This document shows positions 33,671 through 39,970 of a stretch of DNA of 64,000 bases, piece by piece. Position numbers and translations under genes: made by a program. The notes beneath the pieces are model-generated. The model was not told where the DNA came from, ran no database searches, and worked only from the letters and a program-made list of their open reading frames with translations. Source of the DNA: an uncultured Clostridia bacterium (GTDB taxonomy: Bacteria > Bacillota > Clostridia > TANB77 > CAG-508); contig CAKPOA010000001.1 in assembly GCA_934169575.1 (NCBI GenBank), positions 124,001 through 188,000 on the forward strand, read 5' to 3'. The first letter of the stretch is position 1. Each line of letters starts with the position of its first letter.

Positions 33671-34492
33671 ATGGATATATCAGTTTTAATACCTGTATGT
33701 AATAAGGAAAATGTAGAATATTTCAAAATGGCATTAGATAGTATAATTAATCAAACATATCAGGCAAAAGAAATAGTTATAGTAAAAGATGGAATTTTAT
33801 CAGATGATTTAAATAAAACCATAAATTCGTATATAACAGAATTTCCAAATTTTATACATTCATATCAATTAAATAAATGTAGATGTTTGGGAGAAGTTTT
33901 AAGATATGGTGTAGAAAAATGCAAATATGACTATATAGCAAGAATGGATGCTGATGATGTTTCTATTACAACAAGATTTGAATTACAAGTTGATGAATTA
34001 ATTAAAAATAAAGATATTGATATTATTGGTGGATATATTGAAGAATATGATGAAAAAATGGAGAATCTAATTGATGTGCGTAAGGTACCATTAATATCAA
34101 AAAATATAATAAAATTTGCAAAAAGGCAATGCCCTTTTAATCATGGGAGTGTTATTATAAAAAAATCTACTTTATTAAAAATAGGAAATTATTCAAATTA
34201 TTTACTAGAAGATTATGAATTGTGGGCTAGAATGATTATTAATAAATGTAATATGAAAAATATCCCATATATATTAGTGAAAAATAGGACTGGTAATGAA
34301 ATGTATAAAAGAAGAAGTGGATTAAAACAGGTGAAAAAGATATTTCAGATTGAAAGAGTTTTATTAAACTATAAAATTATAAATTTAATTGAATTTTTTT
34401 GCAATATAATTATTAGAATTTTGGTAGCTTTTTGCCCAGTAAAACTGAAAAAATTTCTTTATAAATATATTATAAGAAAATTTATATGTTGA
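33671..34492 (+). CDS. Family 2 glycosyltransferase
   Basis: 273 residues, GT-A fold. N-terminal ISVLIPVCNKENVEYFKMALDSIINQT, VIVKDG, the DXD-type ARMDADDVS near residue 95 (nucleotide-sugar/metal binding), IIGGYIEEYDE, the acceptor block CPFNHGSVIIKKS near 155, and LEDYELWARMI near 180 with the catalytic ED. No clear N-terminal membrane segment; a hydrophobic stretch near 240-258 may tether it to the membrane. GGAG lies upstream. Operon partner of the O-antigen-ligase-like gene, probably assembling the glycan it transfers. Confidence 0.9.
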   Translation: MDISVLIPVCNKENVEYFKMALDSIINQTYQAKEIVIVKDGILSDDLNKTINSYITEFPNFIHSYQLNKCRCLGEVLRYGVEKCKYDYIARMDADDVSITTRFELQVDELIKNKDIDIIGGYIEEYDEKMENLIDVRKVPLISKNIIKFAKRQCPFNHGSVIIKKSTLLKIGNYSNYLLEDYELWARMIINKCNMKNIPYILVKNRTGNEMYKRRSGLKQVKKIFQIERVLLNYKIINLIEFFCNIIIRILVAFCPVKLKKFLYKYIIRKFIC

Positions 34493-34499
34493 AAAAATA

Positions 34500-34529
34500 T
34501 TGACAAATACACCATAAATGGTGTATTAT
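34500..34529 (+). promoter_or_regulatory. tRNA-Arg promoter with palindrome in the spacer
   Basis: TTGACA (34500-34505), 18-base spacer, TATTAT (34524-34529). TACACCAT-AA-ATGGTGTA, an 18-base perfect palindrome (34508-34525), fills the spacer and would be an ideal repressor site. Confidence 0.7.
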
Positions 34530-34540
34530 ATCAATAATGT

Positions 34541-34616
<76 letters not shown>

Positions 34617-34684
34617 ACATTTATGCTTAAAATTACTAGGAAAAAATATTGTTGATGAAATAAGTTACATATAATAAAAACATC

Positions 34685-34740
34685 AAAAAAAGCACCTAAT
34701 CAAAAACTTTTATATTTACAGTTTATGATTAGGTGTTTTT
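34685..34740 (-). terminator. Terminator of mecA, first copy of a hairpin repeat
   Basis: CACCTAATCA / TGATTAGGTG, a perfect 10-bp stem extended by AAAC/GTTT; on the minus strand it ends in a seven-T run. It is about 90% identical over about 50 bases to 36511-36565. Confidence 0.8.
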
Positions 34741-34745
34741 GTCTA

Positions 34746-35375
34746 TCAATGAGAAAAATATTTAATTCCATGATTTAAAGCATTACCTTTAAAAACAATT
34801 TTACCATATTCAAATAGTTTTCCAGCTGTTGCAAAAGAATCACTAACAATTATTGCAAATTCTAAAACACCAATGTGAAATTTAGTGAAAATATCAGATT
34901 TTATATCTGTATTTACTAATACTAAAAAATATTTAGAGTTATATTCATAAAGAAAAATATTTTTAGCCAAATTTTTAATATTGTAAATATTAATGTTTTT
35001 AAAGTATGTACAAAAATCACAAAATTCGTCAAATGTTTCAAATTGATAAATTACATTCTTTTTAGTAGAAATATTTTTTCTTGATTTTAATCTTAATGTT
35101 CTATTTGGTTGAACCTTTTTAGGTTTACCATCTGAAATTTTTGTAAAAACAATAACAAAAAATTCATCAGAAGCTATAAATGCTTCAATCAATAATTGGG
35201 AATCTGCAAAATGAAAGTCAACTTCCTTTTCTGCTTGAAGCAACATTTTTTTGAACATTTTTTTTGATGCTTCATTATCTTGTGCTAATGAAACAATATC
35301 TATATTTTTTTTAGCAAGTTCATCAATATTAATAATTATTCTAATTTTATTTTCAGTTATTTTTTCAATTTTCAT
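34746..35375 (-). CDS. mecA: MecA-family ClpC adaptor protein
   Basis: 209 residues. Begins MKIEKITENKIRIIINIDELAKKNID, the hallmark MecA start; the N-terminal domain captures substrates and the C-terminal domain (about 115-205; YQFETFDEFCDFCTYF, LVLVNTD, EFAIIVSDSFATAGKLFEYGKIVFKGNA) loads them on ClpC. Longer in-frame starts exist upstream, but AAAGGA precedes the chosen ATG. In Bacillus it controls competence and other regulators by proteolysis. clpC is not in the window. It has its own promoter and the strong terminator at 34685-34740. Confidence 0.9.
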   Translation of the reverse strand: MKIEKITENKIRIIINIDELAKKNIDIVSLAQDNEASKKMFKKMLLQAEKEVDFHFADSQLLIEAFIASDEFFVIVFTKISDGKPKKVQPNRTLRLKSRKNISTKKNVIYQFETFDEFCDFCTYFKNINIYNIKNLAKNIFLYEYNSKYFLVLVNTDIKSDIFTKFHIGVLEFAIIVSDSFATAGKLFEYGKIVFKGNALNHGIKYFSH

Positions 35376-35400
35376 ACAATATTCATCCTTTCCTAAATAT

Positions 35401-35429
35401 ATTATACTACTAATATTATTATATTTAAA
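35401..35429 (-). promoter_or_regulatory. Promoter of mecA
   Basis: On the minus strand, TATAAT (35406-35401) preceded at 17 bases by a weak TTTAAA -35 (35429-35424). The stretch 35430-35655 upstream is A/T-rich with nothing recognisable. Confidence 0.45.
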
Positions 35430-35658
35430 TACACAATTTTTGGTAATACTTTTTATTTGTTTATATAGCACTTTATATATTATGAATTTTTAATCAATAA
35501 TAACATAAAAATAGGAAAAAATCTATAAATTTAATAAAAAAATTGCATATATTATAGACAAACCATATATCATTCCTTTATATTTACTTATTTATAGGTG
35601 TGTAAATAAAAATAAATCATAATAAAAAATTACAAAACAATATCAGATGGAAAATGTA

Positions 35659-35686
35659 AAAATGGCTTGATTTCAAGCCATTTTTT
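35659..35686. terminator. Bidirectional hairpin terminator
   Basis: AAAATGGCTTG-ATTT-CAAGCCATTTT with T-runs in both directions, adjoining the Rpn remnant. Confidence 0.7.
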
Positions 35687-35696
35687 GAAATGAAAA

Positions 35697-35765
35697 TTAT
35701 ATTTTAATATTATTTATTTCTTCTTCTGATAAACTTGTGATTTCTGAAATTTGTTCAATTGGCAT
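35697..35765 (-). pseudogene. Rpn-type PD-(D/E)XK nuclease/transposase remnant (C-terminal tail)
   Basis: Encodes MPIEQISEITSLSEEEINNIKI then stop, resembling the conserved C-terminal tail of Rpn/recombination-promoting nuclease proteins (usually 'I-x-x-I-T-G-L-S-x-E-E-I'). No nuclease domain is present upstream, and the hairpin at 35659 sits where its terminator would be. Confidence 0.45.
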
Positions 35766-35797
35766 TTAAAGTTATAAAAATATTCATAAGAATATTA

Positions 35798-35826
35798 TTG
35801 ACAATACGTATAATACGTGTTATAAT
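35798..35826 (+). promoter_or_regulatory. hicAB promoter with palindromic operator candidate
   Basis: TTGACA (35798-35803), 17-base spacer, TATAAT (35821-35826). The spacer holds the palindrome ACGTAT-A-ATACGT (35806-35818), a fit for HicB autorepression. Confidence 0.8.
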
Positions 35827-35850
35827 AATGGTATCGAAAGGAGGAAAGTC

Positions 35851-36037
35851 ATGAATTTCCGACAAGTAGATCAGCTATTAAGAGATGATGGCTGGTATTG
35901 CATAGGAGCTTCAAAAAGTTCTCATTATCAATATAAGCATTTAAATAAACCACGGTAAGGTGACGATACCTAAACATAAAGGTGATTTAGCACCAAAAAC
36001 TCTTAATAGTATACTTAAACAAGCAGGATTGAAATAA
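35851..36037 (+). pseudogene. hicA: HicA toxin gene disrupted by a one-base insertion
   Basis: Frame 1 reads MNFRQVDQLLRDDGWYCIGASKSSHYQYKHLNKPR then TAA. Skipping one C at about 35953 restores PGKVTIPKHKGDLAPKTLNSILKQAGLK, the complete HicA fold (GDH-type dsRBD ribonuclease) with its active-site histidine in SSHYQY. So the toxin is full length but frameshifted at CCACGGTAAGG. AAAGGAGG precedes the start. Antitoxin hicB follows intact 33 bases later. It is either a real inactivation or a sequencing error. Confidence 0.88.
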
Positions 36038-36070
36038 ATCCTTGCTTGTAAATATGTAGGGGGTATAATC

Positions 36071-36505
36071 ATGAAAGTTATTTATCCAGTTTGTATTTTT
36101 CAAACAAAAGATGAATATATGGTATTTGTTCCAGATTTAAATACAAATAATACTTCTGGAAAAACATTAGAAGAAGCTTTAACTATGGCACAAGATTTAA
36201 TTGCAACATATATATTGGAGGATTTAGAAGAGGTTGGTAGAAACGAAATACCAAAGCAAAGTAAAATAGAAAATATAAATATAAAAGAAATTCAAAAATA
36301 TTGGGAAATAGATGATGAAGATATAATAAGTTCTTTTAAAACTTTAGTCATAGTTGATTTAGATGAATTCTTGCAAAAATGGAGTAATAAGTCAGTTAGA
36401 AAAAATCTAACAATTCCACAATGGCTAAATACAAAAGCAGAAGCTCTAAATATAAATTTTTCTCAAGTATTACAAGAGGCATTAATACAAAAGATTTCTA
36501 AATAA
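36071..36505 (+). CDS. hicB: HicB-family antitoxin
   Basis: 144 residues: the N-terminal HicB half-RNase-H fold (VIYPVCIFQTKDEYMVFVPDLNTNNTSGKTLEEALTMAQDL), a linker, and a C-terminal DNA-binding region (IPQWLNTKAEALNINFSQVLQEALIQKISK, ribbon-helix-helix-like) that would repress the promoter at 35798-35826. The GGGGGT site upstream is modest. Intact although its toxin partner is frameshifted. Confidence 0.9.
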   Translation: MKVIYPVCIFQTKDEYMVFVPDLNTNNTSGKTLEEALTMAQDLIATYILEDLEEVGRNEIPKQSKIENINIKEIQKYWEIDDEDIISSFKTLVIVDLDEFLQKWSNKSVRKNLTIPQWLNTKAEALNINFSQVLQEALIQKISK

Positions 36506-36510
36506 TAGTT

Positions 36511-36565
36511 AAAAAAGCACCTAATCAAAAACTCTTATATTTAAGGGTTATGACTAGGTGTTTCT
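36511..36565. repeat. Second copy of the CACCTAATCA hairpin repeat
   Basis: Near-identical to 34685-34740 over about 50 bases (AAAAAAGCACCTAATCAAAAAC then variable, then ACTAGGTG); here one arm base differs so the stem has a mismatch. The two copies bracket mecA and hicAB in direct orientation. Likely the hicB terminator. Confidence 0.75.
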
Positions 36566-36569
36566 ATAA

Positions 36570-36725
36570 GATGAAAACAAAGAAATATGTATAAAAGAGG
36601 ACGAAAATAGTGGAGCAAAATGGGTGCCAATTGATAAAATATTATAAGTATCATCTGAAGTCTGGGTACGAGATAGAATTTATACTAAAATAATAGACAA
36701 GATGAAAAGGAATGGAATATTATAA
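36570..36725 (+). pseudogene. NUDIX hydrolase remnant (C-terminal part, internal stop)
   Basis: Reads DENKEICIKEDENSGAKWVPIDKIL, stop (36645), VSSEVWVRDRIYTKIIDKMK, matching the C-terminal third of NUDIX proteins (KWVPIDKI, then RDRIYxKIIDKM). The Nudix box is missing. An N-terminal NUDIX fragment lies at 46186-46344. Confidence 0.6.
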
Positions 36726-36731
36726 AAAATA

Positions 36732-36760
36732 TTGACAATTAACACAAGGTGCAATATAAT
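36732..36760 (+). promoter_or_regulatory. Promoter of the aaRS-like/ASCH cassette
   Basis: TTGACA (36732-36737), 17-base spacer, TATAAT (36755-36760); the leader of about 75 bases shows no clear structure. Confidence 0.85.
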
Positions 36761-36839
36761 ACAAGTATCAATTTAATTCCAGCCAAGTGCTGTTTTTATA
36801 TAAAGTCATAACCATACTTAAATTTAAGGAGGGATCATT

Positions 36840-37919
36840 ATGCAAATTAACTGTGATGGTATTGTTCACAATCCACTGGGTGGTGCTTCGTATGTTTTTG
36901 AAAAAGAGATTATTCCATATATTCTTGGAACACTCCATAAAAACAAGCTGAAGATAAGTGTTGGTGCGCAACCAAATTCTTCGCCACATTTTGGAACATT
37001 AGAAACAATTGCTTTGGCTTTTGCTTTAGCTCAGAAACTTGAAGAGTACGATTCAAATAAAAAAGTTACTATTCTCTATGAGGTAATTGAAACTGCACCG
37101 AGTGAAACAGTTGTTATTGATGGAGTAAAATATCAGAGAAGTTTAAACTTTACTGGTAAAATTGATAACTATTTTTCAGAATATCTTGAAATCCTTAAAC
37201 ATTATAAGGAATTGACGGGAATTGACTATGAGATTAGATATCAGCATGAATTCAATGAACAACCTGAAACTCAGGAAGTCTTTAAGACAATCTTAAAAAA
37301 CAGAGAATATGTTGCTAAAAAACTGGATCAGAAACATGGAAATTTAAGAGTAAGAATGTCATGCCCAATTTGTGGTTTAACAGACAAAAATAGTGTCAAC
37401 AATGTATATACAGAAGACACAATAACTTTCTATTGTCCTGAACATGGGGAGTATTCTATAAATATTAATGAAGGAATTTCTAAACTTGAATATAATTCCC
37501 CATTAAGAAACTTAATTAGAGGAATGAGTTATACTGCAACAAACCATAGTAAAAACTATGATTTTGAAATTTTAAGGATTACAGGAAGTGATTATGCAGG
37601 TTTTTACCAAGAAGAATTGAGATATAAAGTAGCATCTTATCTTGGGTGTAAAGTAAGTGATATGTCTATGATATTTTATGCTCCTTTAGTACTTGATTGG
37701 TCTGGTGCTAAATTATCAAAATCGCTGTATGTGAAAGAAGGGGCTTACAGAGATATTCCTAAAAGGTTTATTAATTATAGTTTCTTAAAAGAAGAATTAG
37801 GTTTCAAAGGACTTGATATTTTATATGATATTGTGATAAACTGGATTAATAATCCGTATATGCTGTTTAGGCATTACAGTATCTACTATTTTATCAAGGA
37901 GTTCGAGAAATATGAATGA
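36840..37919 (+). CDS. Miniature class I aminoacyl-tRNA-synthetase-like protein
   Basis: 359 residues. GAQPNSSPHFGTLETIALAF near residue 42 has the HIGH-type nucleotide loop (HFGT), and DWSGAKLSKSLYVKEGAYRD near 300 has the KMSKS-type loop (KLSKS), so the Rossmann active site looks intact. A zinc-knuckle-like CPICGLTDKN...CPEHG lies near 180-205. Overall it looks closest to class I lysyl/glutamyl-type synthetases, but it ends soon after the KLSKS loop with no anticodon-binding domain. It may load an amino acid onto something other than tRNA, or be a regulatory or defence paralogue; function unknown. AAGGAGG precedes the start. Codon use is richer in G/C than neighbours, suggesting transfer. 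Overlaps the next gene by 8 bases. Confidence 0.78.
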   Translation: MQINCDGIVHNPLGGASYVFEKEIIPYILGTLHKNKLKISVGAQPNSSPHFGTLETIALAFALAQKLEEYDSNKKVTILYEVIETAPSETVVIDGVKYQRSLNFTGKIDNYFSEYLEILKHYKELTGIDYEIRYQHEFNEQPETQEVFKTILKNREYVAKKLDQKHGNLRVRMSCPICGLTDKNSVNNVYTEDTITFYCPEHGEYSININEGISKLEYNSPLRNLIRGMSYTATNHSKNYDFEILRITGSDYAGFYQEELRYKVASYLGCKVSDMSMIFYAPLVLDWSGAKLSKSLYVKEGAYRDIPKRFINYSFLKEELGFKGLDILYDIVINWINNPYMLFRHYSIYYFIKEFEKYE

Positions 37920-38340
37920 TGAATTAAGTAATGGAATATATGTGAGCATTAAACAAGAGCCAATTTCTAAAATCATACAGGGGAAAAAAAATCACGAATT
38001 TAGAAACTATATACCTAAAAGAAGTTTTAAATTCATGTATGTTTATGTAACTGCCCCCAAAAGTCAACTAAGATATGTGATAGAAATTGGAGATATTGTA
38101 AAATATCCTGAACAATTAGATTTTGATGGAGATGGAAACTTTGATTTTAATTATGGAAAAAAATCAAAATATGCTTATCCAATAATCAAAGTTTATGAAC
38201 TCATTAATCCAATTTCATTAGAAGAGCTTAAAGAGAAGTTTGGCTTTGTACCACCGCAAGCTTTTTCATATGATGAAACATATAGAGAATTAACAAAATA
38301 TATATTAACATCTGAAAAAGTGGTTATTATAAATCGATAA
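37912..38340 (+). CDS. ASCH/PUA-like domain protein (142 aa), partner of the aaRS-like gene
   Basis: IYVSIKQEPISKIIQGKKNHEFRNYIP at the N terminus is the ASCH pattern (K-x-x-x-I-x-x-G-x-K-x-x-E-x-R), followed by FMYVYVTAPKSQLRYVIEIGDIVKYPE and YAYPIIKVYELINPISLEELKEKFGFVPPQAF. ASCH domains are beta-barrels related to PUA and often bind RNA or hydrolyse modified nucleosides. The start lies inside the preceding gene (ATG 37912, stop 37919) with AAGGAG upstream, so the two are translationally coupled and probably act together. A terminator follows. Confidence 0.8.
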   Translation: MNDELSNGIYVSIKQEPISKIIQGKKNHEFRNYIPKRSFKFMYVYVTAPKSQLRYVIEIGDIVKYPEQLDFDGDGNFDFNYGKKSKYAYPIIKVYELINPISLEELKEKFGFVPPQAFSYDETYRELTKYILTSEKVVIINR

Positions 38341-38345
38341 CATAG

Positions 38346-38376
38346 TAAAAGACGCTGACAATGTCAGTGTCTTTTA
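38346..38376. terminator. Terminator between the ASCH genes
   Basis: TAAAAGACGCTGACA / TGTCAGTGTCTTTTA stem (one G-U) with a minimal loop; symmetrical, so it serves both convergent units. Confidence 0.88.
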
Positions 38377-38385
38377 TGAGGTTAG

Positions 38386-38724
38386 TTATAATAATTGTAT
38401 TTTTATTGCAAGTATTCCATATTTTTTTTCTTGTTCAACTGTATAAAACGTATGGACACGTTCTATTTTTTCTTCTAAGTTATTTGCAGTTCCACAAAGT
38501 CTATAGTCAATATCTGAAAAAAAATCTGCGAAAGTTGGATATATTAATAATGCAAGAACATTTACAGAAATGGTATCATCTAAATTATTTAGGTTGTGAA
38601 ATATAATAGTATCTCCTAAGTTTATATTTTTTCTTCTATCATCATAAAGTCTAAGTTCAAATTTTTTTATACCATTTTTGATATTATTGAATGCTTTATC
38701 ATTTAATTTCATTTCATGTATCAT
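38386..38724 (-). CDS. Second ASCH-domain protein (112 aa)
   Basis: HEMKLNDKAFNNIKNGIKKFELRLYDDRRKNINLGDTIIFHNL is a clear ASCH domain with the G-x-K-x-x-E-x-R core and the LGDxIxF turn, ending YGILAIKI. Divergent in sequence from the ASCH protein it faces. Start at MIHEMKL, where GGAGG is 8 bases upstream; an ATG 15 bases earlier overlaps the Shine-Dalgarno. Possible RNA or nucleoside function; specific role unknown. Confidence 0.85.
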   Translation of the reverse strand: MIHEMKLNDKAFNNIKNGIKKFELRLYDDRRKNINLGDTIIFHNLNNLDDTISVNVLALLIYPTFADFFSDIDYRLCGTANNLEEKIERVHTFYTVEQEKKYGILAIKIQLL

Positions 38725-38885
38725 TATAATTACCTCCATATAATAAGTATAACATTATAAAGAATATTTTTCTATATATTTAGTGAAAATAAAAAAAATT
38801 ATTTCAAGTTTATAAAAAATTATATATGCCAAAATGTTCATAGAAAATAACATTAAAAGAAAAAAGAAAAAAATTCATAAATTAC

Positions 38886-38914
38886 TTGAAAAAAAGTCAA
38901 TTTGCATATATAAT
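38886..38914 (+). promoter_or_regulatory. Promoter of the DUF4321-radC-mre operon
   Basis: TTGAAA (38886-38891), 17-base spacer, TATAAT (38909-38914). The leader has a small TTTCC-GTAA-GGGAAA hairpin (38927-38941). Bases 38740-38885 show nothing else. Confidence 0.75.
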
Positions 38915-38965
38915 ATAAAATGTGAATTTCCGTAAGGGAAAATACCAAAGAAAGGAATGAAAAAA

Positions 38966-39223
38966 ATGGCAGTAAAAGACAAAGGAAAATGGGTAGCAAT
39001 ATTATTTATATTATCAGGACTTGTAATAGGAGGATTGTTAGGAGATTTAGCAGCAAATATTGATTGGTTATGGTGGTTATCATTTGGAGAACAATTTGGA
39101 CTTGAGGAGCCATTAGTATTAGATTTAAAAGTATTAACAATAACATTTGCATTAATGATAAAAATAAATATAGCAAGTATAATTGGGGTAATTATAGCAT
39201 TATTGATATATAGAAAAGTGTAA
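38966..39223 (+). CDS. DUF4321 small membrane protein
   Basis: 85 residues with two hydrophobic segments (about 8-27 and 54-82) separated by a loop containing WLWWLSFGEQFGLEEPL, the DUF4321 pattern found at the head of clostridial mre operons. Function unknown; possible membrane partner of the shape machinery. ATG 38966 has AAAGGA at proper distance, ATG 38957 abuts it. Confidence 0.8.
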   Translation: MAVKDKGKWVAILFILSGLVIGGLLGDLAANIDWLWWLSFGEQFGLEEPLVLDLKVLTITFALMIKINIASIIGVIIALLIYRKV

Positions 39224-39246
39224 AACAACAGGGGAGAAAGGAAAAG

Positions 39247-39954
39247 ATAGAGATAAAAATTAAAGAATTACCAGAAATAGAAAGACCATATGAGAAACTA
39301 GAATTATATGGAGAAAAAAATTTGTCAAATGCAGAATTATTAGCAATAATAATAAAAAGTGGGACAAAAGAATATACATCAGTTGATATAGCAAACCAGA
39401 TATTAAACCTAAATCAAAACCAAGATAAAGGAGAGTTGAATTTCCTAAGGGAACTAAGTTTAGAACAATTAAAAAGTCTAAAAGGTATAGGAAGAGTAAA
39501 AGCTATACAATTAAAAGCTATATGTGAACTATCAACTAGAATGAATAGGACAAGTAACTATAGAAAAATACAAATAAAAAGTCCAAATGATGTAGCAAAT
39601 TTATTAATGGAAGAACTAAGATTTGAGAAAAAAGAAATAGTAAAAGTTGTAATAATAAATAACAAAAATATAATATTAAAAATACTTGATGTTGCAATAG
39701 GTTCAGGCAATTATTCTAGTTTAAATATAAGAAATATATTATCTGAAACAATAAAAATGAATGCACCTAAAATGATACTTGTGCATAATCATCCAAGTGG
39801 AGATCCAACACCAAGTAAAAAAGACTTAGAAGTTACAGAAACTTTAAGAAATGCAGCAAAAATTTTAAATATTGAATTATTAGATCATATTATTATAGGA
39901 AATATGTCATATATGAGTATAATGCAATATAAAATTAGACAAAATAATAGCTGA
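39247..39954 (+). CDS. radC: RadC/DUF2466 JAMM-family protein, apparently with an ATA start
   Basis: The family's N-terminal signature is encoded from 39247 (IEIKIKELPEIERPYEKL then LSNAELLAIIIKSGT), but no ATG, GTG or TTG lies in frame before TTG 39322. ATA 39247 and ATA 39253 have AAAGGA upstream. TTG 39322 also has a GGAG at 8 bases, which would give a 210-residue protein lacking the conserved start. HhH region FLRELSLEQLKSLKGIGRVKAIQLKA; JAMM metal site HNHPSGDPTPSKKDLEVTE near residue 180. RadC's biochemical role is unsettled. Lies 23 bases after DUF4321 and 16 bases before mreB. Confidence 0.82.
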   Translation: MEIKIKELPEIERPYEKLELYGEKNLSNAELLAIIIKSGTKEYTSVDIANQILNLNQNQDKGELNFLRELSLEQLKSLKGIGRVKAIQLKAICELSTRMNRTSNYRKIQIKSPNDVANLLMEELRFEKKEIVKVVIINNKNIILKILDVAIGSGNYSSLNIRNILSETIKMNAPKMILVHNHPSGDPTPSKKDLEVTETLRNAAKILNIELLDHIIIGNMSYMSIMQYKIRQNNS

Positions 39955-39970
39955 GAAAGGAAAGTTGATA

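Noticed and set aside
29310..34500. DGR reverse transcriptase or template repeat close to the target gene
   Set aside because: No open frame has RT motifs (YxDD) and no second copy of the variable-region sequence is visible; these must lie outside the window if the DGR call is right.
34617..38740. Integrated element with att sites at tRNA-Arg(CCU)
   Set aside because: No duplicate of the tRNA 3' end (GTTCGAGTCCGCC...) and no integrase were found downstream; the patchwork is real but its boundaries are not shown.
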